Assembly: GCF_000720635.1 (NCBI RefSeq)
Contig: NZ_JOCF01000002.1
Span: forward strand, 62,001-126,000
Direction of reading: 5' to 3'
DNA: 64,000 nucleotides
DNA from: Streptomyces sp. NRRL WC-3742
GTDB taxonomy: Bacteria; Actinomycetota; Actinomycetes; Streptomycetales; Streptomycetaceae
The position numbers and the translations under genes were made by a program. The notes beneath the pieces are model-generated. The model ran no database searches. It saw only the letters and a list, made by a program, of their open reading frames with translations, and was not told where the DNA came from. Shown here in pieces: positions 17,239-24,540 of the stretch (its first letter is position 1; each line of letters starts with the position of its first letter).

Positions 17239-17362
17239 GTCCTTAGACTACGTCATTACTCTCGCTAAATAAAATCCGTTCCCGCCGTGCCCGCCCCGCG
17301 CCCCGGTGCCATATTGGGGTCAGGGGCCACAGGTCCCCCGCTCCCAGAAGGGCCGACCAGCC

Positions 17363-17767
17363 ATGTCCGACCTCGCCGCCGAACAGCCCGCTCCCAACGG
17401 CACCGGCTTCGCCCGCCTCGCCATGGTCACCGTCGACTGCGCCGACCCGCTCGCACTCGCGGCGTTCTACGGCGAGCTCCTGGGCTGGGAGACCCGGCAC
17501 GCGGACGACCACTTCGCCATCCTCGACAACCCCGAGGGCGGCAGCCCCCTCGCCTTCGGCCGGGTGGCCGGATATCGCCCCGAGCCGTGGACGGAGCCGG
17601 ACGGCGGCAAGCACTTCCACCTCGACTTCTACGTCGACGACCTGGAGGAGACCACCGCCAGGGCCCTCGCCCTGGGTGCGACCGAGCCGACCTTCCAGCA
17701 CGGCCGCACCCTCAGGGTCCTCATCGACCCGGCGGGCCACCCCTTCGGCCTCGCACCCCTGGACTGA
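17363..17767 (+). CDS. VOC-family (glyoxalase/bleomycin-resistance fold) protein
   Basis: ATG 17363 gives 134 residues with the paired beta-alpha-beta modules of the VOC superfamily: VTVDCADPLALAAFYGELLGWE at the start and HFHLDFYVDDLEETTARALALGA, ending IDPAGHPFGLAPL. The substrate is unknown. A longer frame at 17306 lacks a ribosome site. A similar VOC protein from a different subfamily lies at 21953. Confidence 0.9.
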   Translation: MSDLAAEQPAPNGTGFARLAMVTVDCADPLALAAFYGELLGWETRHADDHFAILDNPEGGSPLAFGRVAGYRPEPWTEPDGGKHFHLDFYVDDLEETTARALALGATEPTFQHGRTLRVLIDPAGHPFGLAPLD

Positions 17768-18051
17768 CCGACCGACGAGCCTGGGGACGGTGCGCAGGCA
17801 CTGTCAGGGCTTGGTGCCGAGATCTTGCAGGCTACGTAAAGGTCCTTCCTGACCTGCGACTTCACGAAAACCCGGACATTGTGCGGCCGCCCGGCAGTGG
17901 TTACTGTCCCCCTTGTCAGGGGCACCACATGCCAGGTCTCCCCCGGTGGCACCCCTATGCGTGCCCGCCCCGCACTCTTCCCCGGCGACCCGGTCCCACC
18001 GGCGTCCGCCCGAGCCCTGGCGCCCTCGAACCCCACATCCAGGGAGCTCAG

Positions 18052-18888
18052 TTGGGTGAGATCCATCATGCGGACCACGGCTGGGTGACACCGGCGGTCT
18101 CGTACTTCGTCGCCTGCCTCGGCGCCTACATCGCCCTGCGCGCGACCCGCTGGGCACTCGTCTCGCGGGACCGCAGCCGGGCCGCCTGGCTGATGTTCGC
18201 GTCGACCTCGCTCGGTGCCGGAATCTGGTCCATGCACTTCATCGCGATGCTCGGATTCTCCGTCAGGGGCGTCGAGATCACCTACCTGCCCGGGCCGACG
18301 ATCCTCAGCCTGCTGGTCGCCGTCGCCGTGGTGGGCATCGGGCTGTTCACCGTCGGGTACTGGCGCGGCAATCCCGTCCTGTCGCTCCTGGTCGGCGGGC
18401 TGACCACCGGCCTCGGCGTCGCCGCGATGCACTACCTGGGCATGGCCGCGATGGTGCTGCCCGGCCAACTCCACTACGACCGCTTCACCGTAGGGCTGTC
18501 GATCGGCATCGCGGTGTTCGCCGCGACGGCCGCGCTCTGGGCCGCGCTGAACATCCGGGGCACCTTCGCCGTGCTGGCCGCGGCACCGGTGATGGGCGTG
18601 GCCGTGTGCGCGATGCACTACACCGGGATGGCCGCGCTGTCGGTCCGGCTGGACCTCTCGCACTCCACCGCGGGCGGTGTGATGGCACTGCAGTTCATCT
18701 TCCCGCTCGCGGTCGGGCTGGGCTGCTACGTCTTCCTCGGCTCCCTGGCCTTCGCCGTCTCGCCGAGCAAGCCGTCCGCCCGCCCCGTGCTGGCCGGCCC
18801 GGCGGCCCCGCTGGCCGCGCGGCCGCCCCGGGTGCCCCGGGTGCCCCCGCAGCGGAGCCCCAGGAGCCGCACGACCGTCCGGGGCTGA
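18052..18888 (+). CDS. MHYT-domain integral membrane sensor
   Basis: TTG 18052, five bases after AGGGAG, gives 278 residues starting MGEIHHADHGWVTP, the usual N-terminus of streptomycete MHYT proteins. Three repeats of the MHYT signature are seen in membrane helices: SMHFIAML, AMHYLGMA and AMHYTGMA, with about seven helices in all. The domain was proposed to sense O2, CO or NO through bound copper. No output domain is fused; the C-terminal tail is Pro/Arg-rich and cytoplasmic. The partner protein is unknown. Confidence 0.9.
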   Translation: MGEIHHADHGWVTPAVSYFVACLGAYIALRATRWALVSRDRSRAAWLMFASTSLGAGIWSMHFIAMLGFSVRGVEITYLPGPTILSLLVAVAVVGIGLFTVGYWRGNPVLSLLVGGLTTGLGVAAMHYLGMAAMVLPGQLHYDRFTVGLSIGIAVFAATAALWAALNIRGTFAVLAAAPVMGVAVCAMHYTGMAALSVRLDLSHSTAGGVMALQFIFPLAVGLGCYVFLGSLAFAVSPSKPSARPVLAGPAAPLAARPPRVPRVPPQRSPRSRTTVRG

Positions 18889-18920
18889 GGCCGGACAGCG
18901 GAAGACCGGGCAGTGGAAAA

Positions 18921-18970
18921 CCGAAACGACGTCCGGCCGGGTTCCCCTCCCCGGCCGGACGTCGTTTCGG
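18921..18970. terminator. 21-bp bidirectional terminator
   Basis: Arms 18921-18941 and 18950-18970 are exact inverted complements around an 8-base loop, between the convergent MHYT (ends 18888) and hoxX-like (ends 18979) genes. Confidence 0.88.
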
Positions 18971-18978
18971 TCCCGCCG

Positions 18979-20691
18979 TCACTCGGGCCGGGCCAGCAAC
19001 CCCGTCAGGTGCTCCGGCGTGGCCACCGGGCAGACCTTGTGCACGAAGTCCCGCCGCAGCCCGTGGTACGCCTCGCCCGCCCGGTAGAAGTTGGCGTGCA
19101 TCCGGCGCAGTTCCTCCGCCCGGTACTCGGCCAGCGGCTTCGCTTCCTCGTGCTCCGCACGGCGGCGCTTCTTGTCCACCAGCCGCCCGGTGATCTCCGG
19201 TGAGCCGGCCAGCAGGGCCGCCTCCCGGGCCGTCCAGCGGCGGAACTCCGCCGCGTCCCCACCGGCCGTACGGTCCACCAGGCCGATCCGGCGGGCGTGT
19301 TCGGCCCCGACCGGCAGCGCCTCGGTGGTGAGCCGCTCCGCCCGCTCGGCGCCGACCCGGGCCGGCAGGGTGTACGTCCAGTACTCGGAGCCGTACAGGC
19401 CCATCAGCCGGTAGTGCGGGTTGAGCACCGCCGACTCCCGGCACCACACCTCGTCGGCGGCCAGGGCCAGCATCAGGCCGCCGGCCGCTGCGTTCCCGGC
19501 CAGCGCGGCGACGGTCACCTTGTCCTCGGTGGTCAGGATCGCCTCGACCAGGTCGTCCATCGCGTTGATGTTCTCCCAGGACTCCAGCGCCGGGAACTCC
19601 GAGCCCTCGATGACGTTGAGGTGGATGCCGTTGGAGTAGAAGTCCCGGGGCGCGCCCAGCACCATCACCGAGGTGGGCCGGTCGGCGGCCTCGCGGTAGG
19701 CGGCCAGCAGCCGACGGCACTGCCCGGTGTCCATCGCCCCGCCCGCGTAGGCGAATTCGAGGAAGCCGACCTCGCCCTCCTCGTGGTAGCGCAGCTCCGA
19801 CCAGGTGTCCCGGCGGCCGGCCGAGGACGGGCTCACCCGCACCTCGCGGACCCGGCCCAGCTCGCCGGCGAGCACCGTCGCGGCCGGCAGCTTGAAGGTG
19901 GCCGGCCCGCCGGGGGTCCGGCGCGGGCGCAGCTGCGGGATCCACACCGCGCCGTCCACGGTGGCGCGGCAGATCGCCCCGTCCCGGGTGGCGAGCACGG
20001 CGCCGGGCTCCGGGCCGCGCAGCTCGTCCTCGGGGTGGCCGCCGTGCAGGAAGAACTCGCGCCCGTACAGCTCGTCCAGCACGCCGGGCTGGGAGTCGGC
20101 GGCGCGCAACTTGCGCAGGACGGTGGCGGTGTCGTCCACCGCCCAGTCGATCCGGCGGACGTCCTGCTTGAGGAACGGCCGCAGTCGGCCCTGCACGTCC
20201 GGGCGGTCGTAGTCGAGCGGTTCGGGGGTGAACAGGCCCCCCTGGAACCGCTGGACGGCCAGCAGGACGGCCTCGACGGCGGCCTCGGCGACCTCGTTGC
20301 GGTACAACTCGCTCTTCCCGCAGGCCGGGACGGGGAACTCGACGGACGCCCAGATGTCGCCGGCGTCCATCTCCGCGACGGCCTGGAGCACGGTGACGCC
20401 CCAGCGCTCAGCGCCCTCGGTGATCGCCCAGTCGAGGGAGGAGGGCCCGCGGTCGCCCTTCGGCCCGGGGTGCACGATCAGGACGGTCCGGGTGGACCAG
20501 ATGTCCTCCGGGACGGCCTTGGTCAGCATCGGGCAGATGATCAGCTCGGGATCGGTCCGGCTCACCGCCGCCCTCATCTGCTCGTCCCCGAGGGCGAGTT
20601 GCACGGCGACCTCGTGGCCGCGCTCCCGCAGCTCGGTGTGCACGCGCTGGGTCAGACTGTTGAACGCGCTGGCGATCAGGAGAATGCGCAA
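18979..20691 (-). CDS. hoxX: HoxX-like hydrogenase maturation protein
   Basis: The 570-residue product joins an N-terminal formyltransferase-like half (LIVHPGPKGDRGPSSLDWAI at about residues 70-90, a HoxX signature) to a C-terminal enoyl-CoA hydratase/isomerase-like half (from about 300; ALAGNAAAGGLMLALAADEVWC). HoxX makes the CO ligand of oxygen-tolerant [NiFe] hydrogenases, with formyl-CoA as an intermediate. No hydrogenase structural or hyp genes lie in this window, so it is an orphan here; the hydrogenase may be elsewhere in the genome. Confidence 0.88.
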   Translation of the reverse strand: MRILLIASAFNSLTQRVHTELRERGHEVAVQLALGDEQMRAAVSRTDPELIICPMLTKAVPEDIWSTRTVLIVHPGPKGDRGPSSLDWAITEGAERWGVTVLQAVAEMDAGDIWASVEFPVPACGKSELYRNEVAEAAVEAVLLAVQRFQGGLFTPEPLDYDRPDVQGRLRPFLKQDVRRIDWAVDDTATVLRKLRAADSQPGVLDELYGREFFLHGGHPEDELRGPEPGAVLATRDGAICRATVDGAVWIPQLRPRRTPGGPATFKLPAATVLAGELGRVREVRVSPSSAGRRDTWSELRYHEEGEVGFLEFAYAGGAMDTGQCRRLLAAYREAADRPTSVMVLGAPRDFYSNGIHLNVIEGSEFPALESWENINAMDDLVEAILTTEDKVTVAALAGNAAAGGLMLALAADEVWCRESAVLNPHYRLMGLYGSEYWTYTLPARVGAERAERLTTEALPVGAEHARRIGLVDRTAGGDAAEFRRWTAREAALLAGSPEITGRLVDKKRRRAEHEEAKPLAEYRAEELRRMHANFYRAGEAYHGLRRDFVHKVCPVATPEHLTGLLARPE

Positions 20692-20746
20692 GGAAACCTC
20701 CGGGCGAAACGTGGTCGCACGCAGGCGATGAAATCAGGACATGGAC

Positions 20747-20761
20747 ACGTAACGATTACGT
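20747..20761. promoter_or_regulatory. Palindrome upstream of hoxX
   Basis: ACGTAACGATTACGT is a perfect 6-3-6 inverted repeat 56 bases upstream of the HoxX start, in an AT-rich patch likely to contain its promoter. It may be a regulator site. Confidence 0.4.
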
Positions 20762-20885
20762 TCCGCATCTCCCCGCCCACCCCTCACGCACCCCGCACAC
20801 CTGTGCACCCGGGGCGTCCCCGCTTCGCGGTTTCTCCCCAAGTCCCTTCCCGGGAGCGGCTAGCGCGGGAGCGCCCGGACAGGGC

Positions 20886-21809
20886 CTAGCGCGGGAACGC
20901 CCGCCGTGCCCGCCAGGTGGTGTGCTCGCGCGAGACGGCGTCCTCCGCCTCCGCGGCCAGCCGCGCCCACCGCGCCTCGGCGTCCGGCGCCCGCACGTCC
21001 AGGTCGGACAGCTGGTTGCCGACGTGGTCCAGTTCCCGGGCGGCCAGCTGGTACGCGGCGGCCAGCGGGCGCAGCTGCTTGAGCTGCGTCCAGGCGATGA
21101 TCGAGGCGGCCGCGGCCGAGCTGGCGCCGAAGACGTGCACCGACAGCGCGCCGGTGGCCTGGGCGACGGCCGCCGCCGCGCCGATGATGATCAGCACCGC
21201 GATGCCGAGCCCCCAGGAGACGGCCTGCGAGTCGCAGGCGTCCGCGCGGGAGCGGTACCAGGTGCGCTGGCTCTCCACCCGGGTGCGCAGGTAGAGGGTG
21301 CGCCGGGAGGTCAGGCTGCCGGCGCGCTGGCGCCGCATCTCGTCGGTGATCTCGGCGACGGTGCCGGGCGGCACGATCTCCGGGTCCTCGAAGGCCCGCA
21401 GCACGTCCTCGACCTGGAGCAGGTAGCCGTGGTCCACGTCCGCGGACTCCGCCTCGCCGTCGAAGGGCCGGGCCCGCACGGTGTACTTCCAGGCCAGCGT
21501 CTTCACCGACTCGGCCGCCGCCCGGGCCTCGTACCAGCGGCCCTGCGGGTTGCTGGTGCGCAGCCGGGCCCAGAAGTACCCGGCGACGAGGAACGCGCCC
21601 ACCGAGAACAGCGGCCACACGTCGAACTCGCCGTCCTTGTCCGGGCCGGGGAACGACCCGATCGCGGCGGCGAGCACCAGCATCGCGATCAGTCCGCGGT
21701 ACCAGCGCAGCGTCTCGCGCTGCCCGTCCAGCGAAGCCTTGTCCGCCGCCCAGAACAGGTCCGGCAGCAACTGCGCCTCGACACCGGCGGGCGGATCTTG
21801 TCGCACCAT
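20886..21809 (-). CDS. DUF4231 / SLATT-like membrane protein
   Basis: ATG 21809 (GGAGGGG upstream) gives 307 residues. Two hydrophobic hairpins are visible, at about residues 40-80 (LIAMLVLAAAIGSF, WPLFSVGAFLVAGYFWA) and about 205-250 (WGLGIAVLIIIGAAAAVAQ, then FGASSAAAASIIAW), separated by a charged Arg/Glu-rich helical stretch. This is the layout of DUF4231, part of the SLATT group of two-helix membrane effectors linked to nucleotide-signal defence systems. Here no cyclase or SLOG partner is adjacent, so a defence role is not supported by context. Confidence 0.75.
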   Translation of the reverse strand: MVRQDPPAGVEAQLLPDLFWAADKASLDGQRETLRWYRGLIAMLVLAAAIGSFPGPDKDGEFDVWPLFSVGAFLVAGYFWARLRTSNPQGRWYEARAAAESVKTLAWKYTVRARPFDGEAESADVDHGYLLQVEDVLRAFEDPEIVPPGTVAEITDEMRRQRAGSLTSRRTLYLRTRVESQRTWYRSRADACDSQAVSWGLGIAVLIIIGAAAAVAQATGALSVHVFGASSAAAASIIAWTQLKQLRPLAAAYQLAARELDHVGNQLSDLDVRAPDAEARWARLAAEAEDAVSREHTTWRARRAFPR

Positions 21810-21952
21810 GGATCGAGTCCCCTCCCCGTCTCCCGTCCTGCCAGTATTCCCGCCGCCAACTGGCCTACACGGGCACCTTTTTGACACCTCTTATCGACAC
21901 GTTCGAACGAGCCTGCCCGACCGGTGTCACACCCCTCCGCTAGGAACGTTCC

Positions 21953-22402
21953 ATGCCCATGCACTGGAAACTCGTCATCGACTGCGCCGACCCGCACCGC
22001 CAGGCTTCCTTCTGGGCCTCCGCCCTGGAGTACGCCGTCGAGGACCACAGCACCCTGATCGCCCGCCTCCTCTCCGCCGGCGCGGTCTCCGAGGACGCCC
22101 TCACCGAGGTCGACGGCCACCCCGCCTGGCGCACCCTCGCCGCCGTCCGCCACCCCGAGGACCCGTTCGACCCGGTCTCCGACACGGGCCTCGGCCGCCG
22201 CATCCTCTTCCAGGCCGTCCCCGAGCCCAAGACCGGCAAGAACCGCCTCCACCTCGACCTCCACCCCGCCCCCGCCGACCGCCCCGCCACCCTCACCCGC
22301 CTCCTCACCGCCGGCGCCACCACCCAGCGCGAGGTCACCGAACCCGGCGGCTCCTGGACCGTCATGCAAGATCCCGAGGGCAACGAGTTCTGCCTCCACT
22401 GA
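21953..22402 (+). CDS. VOC-family (glyoxalase-like domain) protein
   Basis: The 149-residue product starts HWKLVIDCADPHRQASFWASALEY and contains RLHLDLHPAPADRPATLTRLLTAGA and MQDPEGNEFCLH, matching the glyoxalase_6-type VOC proteins common in actinomycetes. Substrate unknown. It is divergent from the DUF4231 gene and ends at a terminator. Confidence 0.9.
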   Translation: MPMHWKLVIDCADPHRQASFWASALEYAVEDHSTLIARLLSAGAVSEDALTEVDGHPAWRTLAAVRHPEDPFDPVSDTGLGRRILFQAVPEPKTGKNRLHLDLHPAPADRPATLTRLLTAGATTQREVTEPGGSWTVMQDPEGNEFCLH

Positions 22403-22422
22403 CCACCCCCGCCAACACCGAA

Positions 22423-22455
22423 AGGGCCCTCCCCGCACGATGCGGAGAGGGCCCT
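22423..22455. terminator. Hairpin between VOC and purine permease genes
   Basis: Arms 22423-22437 and 22441-22455 (AGGGCCCTCCCCGCA / TGCGGAGAGGGCCCT) pair with one mismatch around a 3-base loop, between convergent genes. Confidence 0.8.
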
Positions 22456-22479
22456 CGTGGCTGCTTGCCTTCGTTGGCG

Positions 22480-23940
22480 TCAGAGGAGGCCGAAGGCGGG
22501 CATCAGGTAGTAGAAGGTGAAGATGCCGGCCACGGCGTACATGGCCACCGGCACCTCGCGGCCGCGGCCGGCGGCGACGCGGAGGACGCAGAAGGTGATG
22601 AACCCGATGCCCAGGCCGTTGGTGATGGAGTAGGTGAAGGGCATCATCGCGATGGTCAGGAAGGCCGGGATCGCGATGGTGAAGTCGGCCCAGTCGATGT
22701 CCTTGATCGAGTTGGCCAGGATCAGGAAGCCGACGGTGACCAGGGCCGGGGTGGCGGCCTGGGCGGGGACCATGGTGGCGAGCGGGGTGAGGAAGAGCGC
22801 CACCACGAAGAGCAGGCCCGTGACGATGGAGGCGAAGCCCGTGCGGGCGCCCTCGCCGACGCCGGCGGTGGACTCGACGAAGCAGGTGTTGGCGGAGGCC
22901 GAGGTGGCGCCGCCCGCGGCGGTGGCGATGCCGTCGACCATGAGGATCTTGTTGATGCCCGGCAGGTCGCCCTTCTCGTCCAGCAGGTGGGCCTCGTCGG
23001 CGACGCCGAGGATGGTGCCCATCGCGTCGAAGAAGCAGCTCATCAGCACGGTGAAGACGAACAGGACGCCGGTGAGGACACCGACCTTCTCGAAGCCGCC
23101 GAACAGGCTCACCTTGCCGACCAGCCCGAAGTCGGGCGCGGCGACGGGGTTGCCGGGCCAGGCCGGGACGGTCAGGCCCCACTTGGCGGCCGGGACGTCG
23201 GCCAGCTTGTCGATGACCACGGCGAGCCCGGTGGAGACGACGATGCTGATGAGGATCGCGCCCGGCACCTTGCGGATCAGCAGGACGAGGGTCAGCAGCA
23301 GGCCGACGACGAAGATCAGCACGGGCCAGCCGAGCAGGTGCCCGTTGCCGCCGAGCTGCAGCGGGACGGTGGTGTGCGCGACGTCCGGAATGCGGCTGAC
23401 GAAGCCGGAGTCGACGAGGCCGACGAGGCTGATGAACAGGCCGATCCCGATGGCGATGGCCTTGCGCAGGCCCAGCGGCACGGCGCTCATGACGCGTTCG
23501 CGCAGGCCCGTGGCGACCAGCAGCATGATCGCGAAGCCGGCGAGCACGACCATGCCCATGGCGTCGGGCCAGGTCATCTTGGGCGCGAGCTGCAGCGCCA
23601 CGATGGTGTTGACGCCGAGCCCGGCGGCCAGGCCGATCGGCACGTTGCCGATGACGCCCATGAGCAGGGTGGTGAGACCCGCGGTGAGGGCGGTGGCGGT
23701 GACGAGCTGGGCGCTGTCGAGGTGGGCCCCGGTCATGTCCGTGGCGCTGGCCAGGATGATCGGGTTCAGCACCAGGATGTACGCCATGGTGAAGAAGGTG
23801 GCCACGCCGCCGCGGATCTCGCGCGGCAGAGTGGAGCCGCGCTCGCTGATCCGGAAGAAGCGGTCCAGCGGGCCCGACGGGGGCAGGGGGGCGCTGGAGG
23901 CGGGTTCGGGCGACTCGGTGGTCGACTGGACCACAGGCAT
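22480..23940 (-). CDS. NCS2/AzgA-type purine permease
   Basis: The 486-residue product has 12-14 predicted membrane helices and AzgA-like signatures: EIRGGVATFFTMAYILVLNP near the N-terminus, GLAAGLGVNTIVA, and TSASANTCFVESTAGVGEGARTG in the substrate-binding region. The family imports hypoxanthine, guanine or adenine with protons. A tandem repeat and an AT-richer patch lie upstream. No purine riboswitch core was recognised. Confidence 0.93.
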   Translation of the reverse strand: MPVVQSTTESPEPASSAPLPPSGPLDRFFRISERGSTLPREIRGGVATFFTMAYILVLNPIILASATDMTGAHLDSAQLVTATALTAGLTTLLMGVIGNVPIGLAAGLGVNTIVALQLAPKMTWPDAMGMVVLAGFAIMLLVATGLRERVMSAVPLGLRKAIAIGIGLFISLVGLVDSGFVSRIPDVAHTTVPLQLGGNGHLLGWPVLIFVVGLLLTLVLLIRKVPGAILISIVVSTGLAVVIDKLADVPAAKWGLTVPAWPGNPVAAPDFGLVGKVSLFGGFEKVGVLTGVLFVFTVLMSCFFDAMGTILGVADEAHLLDEKGDLPGINKILMVDGIATAAGGATSASANTCFVESTAGVGEGARTGFASIVTGLLFVVALFLTPLATMVPAQAATPALVTVGFLILANSIKDIDWADFTIAIPAFLTIAMMPFTYSITNGLGIGFITFCVLRVAAGRGREVPVAMYAVAGIFTFYYLMPAFGLL

Positions 23941-24074
23941 GCGTGCGTCCTCTGTGGGGGAGCTGAGGAGGGGGAGCGCCCGGGGCGACGGTGGCCAGGG
24001 CGGGACCTTTAAGTATGGTTTCCCGATCGCACACGCGCTATCTTCGCGCGTAGAGCGCCGGGAAGCGCCCTAAA

Positions 24075-24114
24075 GCGCCGCAGAGGGCCTCAGGGCGCCG
24101 CAGAGCGCCTCAGG
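24075..24114. repeat. 20-bp tandem repeat, two copies
   Basis: GCGCCGCAGAGGGCCTCAGG is followed directly by a copy with one change (24075-24094, 24095-24114), between the divergent permease and DUF2530 genes. A further partial inverted repeat ACGCGC-N7-GCGCGT lies at about 24031-24049. Function unknown. Confidence 0.75.
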
Positions 24115-24173
24115 ACCCCCGGCACCTGCGCCTCACCACGGCCGCCGCCGACGGAGACCGTACGCTAGGCCCC

Positions 24174-24488
24174 ATGCCCAAGAAGCCGCTGCACCCCTCC
24201 CCCCCTCCGCTGGAGGCCAACGACGTCGCCATCGTCGGCGTCGGCACGGTGGTGTGGTTCGTCGCCTTCCTGGCGCTGGTCCCCTTCCAGAGCACCCTCT
24301 CCGACCACGACCACGGCAGCTGGCCCTGGATCTGCCTCTCCGGCGGCCTGCTGGGCCTGATCGGCCTCTGGTACTGCCGCGCCCGCCGCGCCGCGATCAA
24401 CCGCGACCGCGCCAGGGCGGCCGAGGCCGCCGAAGCGGCCGGAGGCGTCACGAACAACGGCCAGAACCCGGCCACCCAGTCGGACTGA
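24174..24488 (+). CDS. DUF2530 membrane protein
   Basis: The 104-residue product has PPPLEANDVAIVGVGTVVWFVAFLAL, one helix, then a charged loop and a second helix (WICLSGGLLGLIGLWYC), ending in an Arg/Ala-rich cytoplasmic tail. This is the actinobacterial DUF2530 family; function is unknown. It is 52 bases upstream of the P-type ATPase gene on the same strand. Confidence 0.85.
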   Translation: MPKKPLHPSPPPLEANDVAIVGVGTVVWFVAFLALVPFQSTLSDHDHGSWPWICLSGGLLGLIGLWYCRARRAAINRDRARAAEAAEAAGGVTNNGQNPATQSD

Positions 24489-24540
24489 TCAGTCCTTCAG
24501 TAGCACGCACCGGACATAAGGCGCCCGTAGAGTCGGTGCC

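Noticed and set aside
24010..24173. Purine riboswitch upstream of the permease
   Set aside because: None of the conserved junction sequences could be found on either strand.
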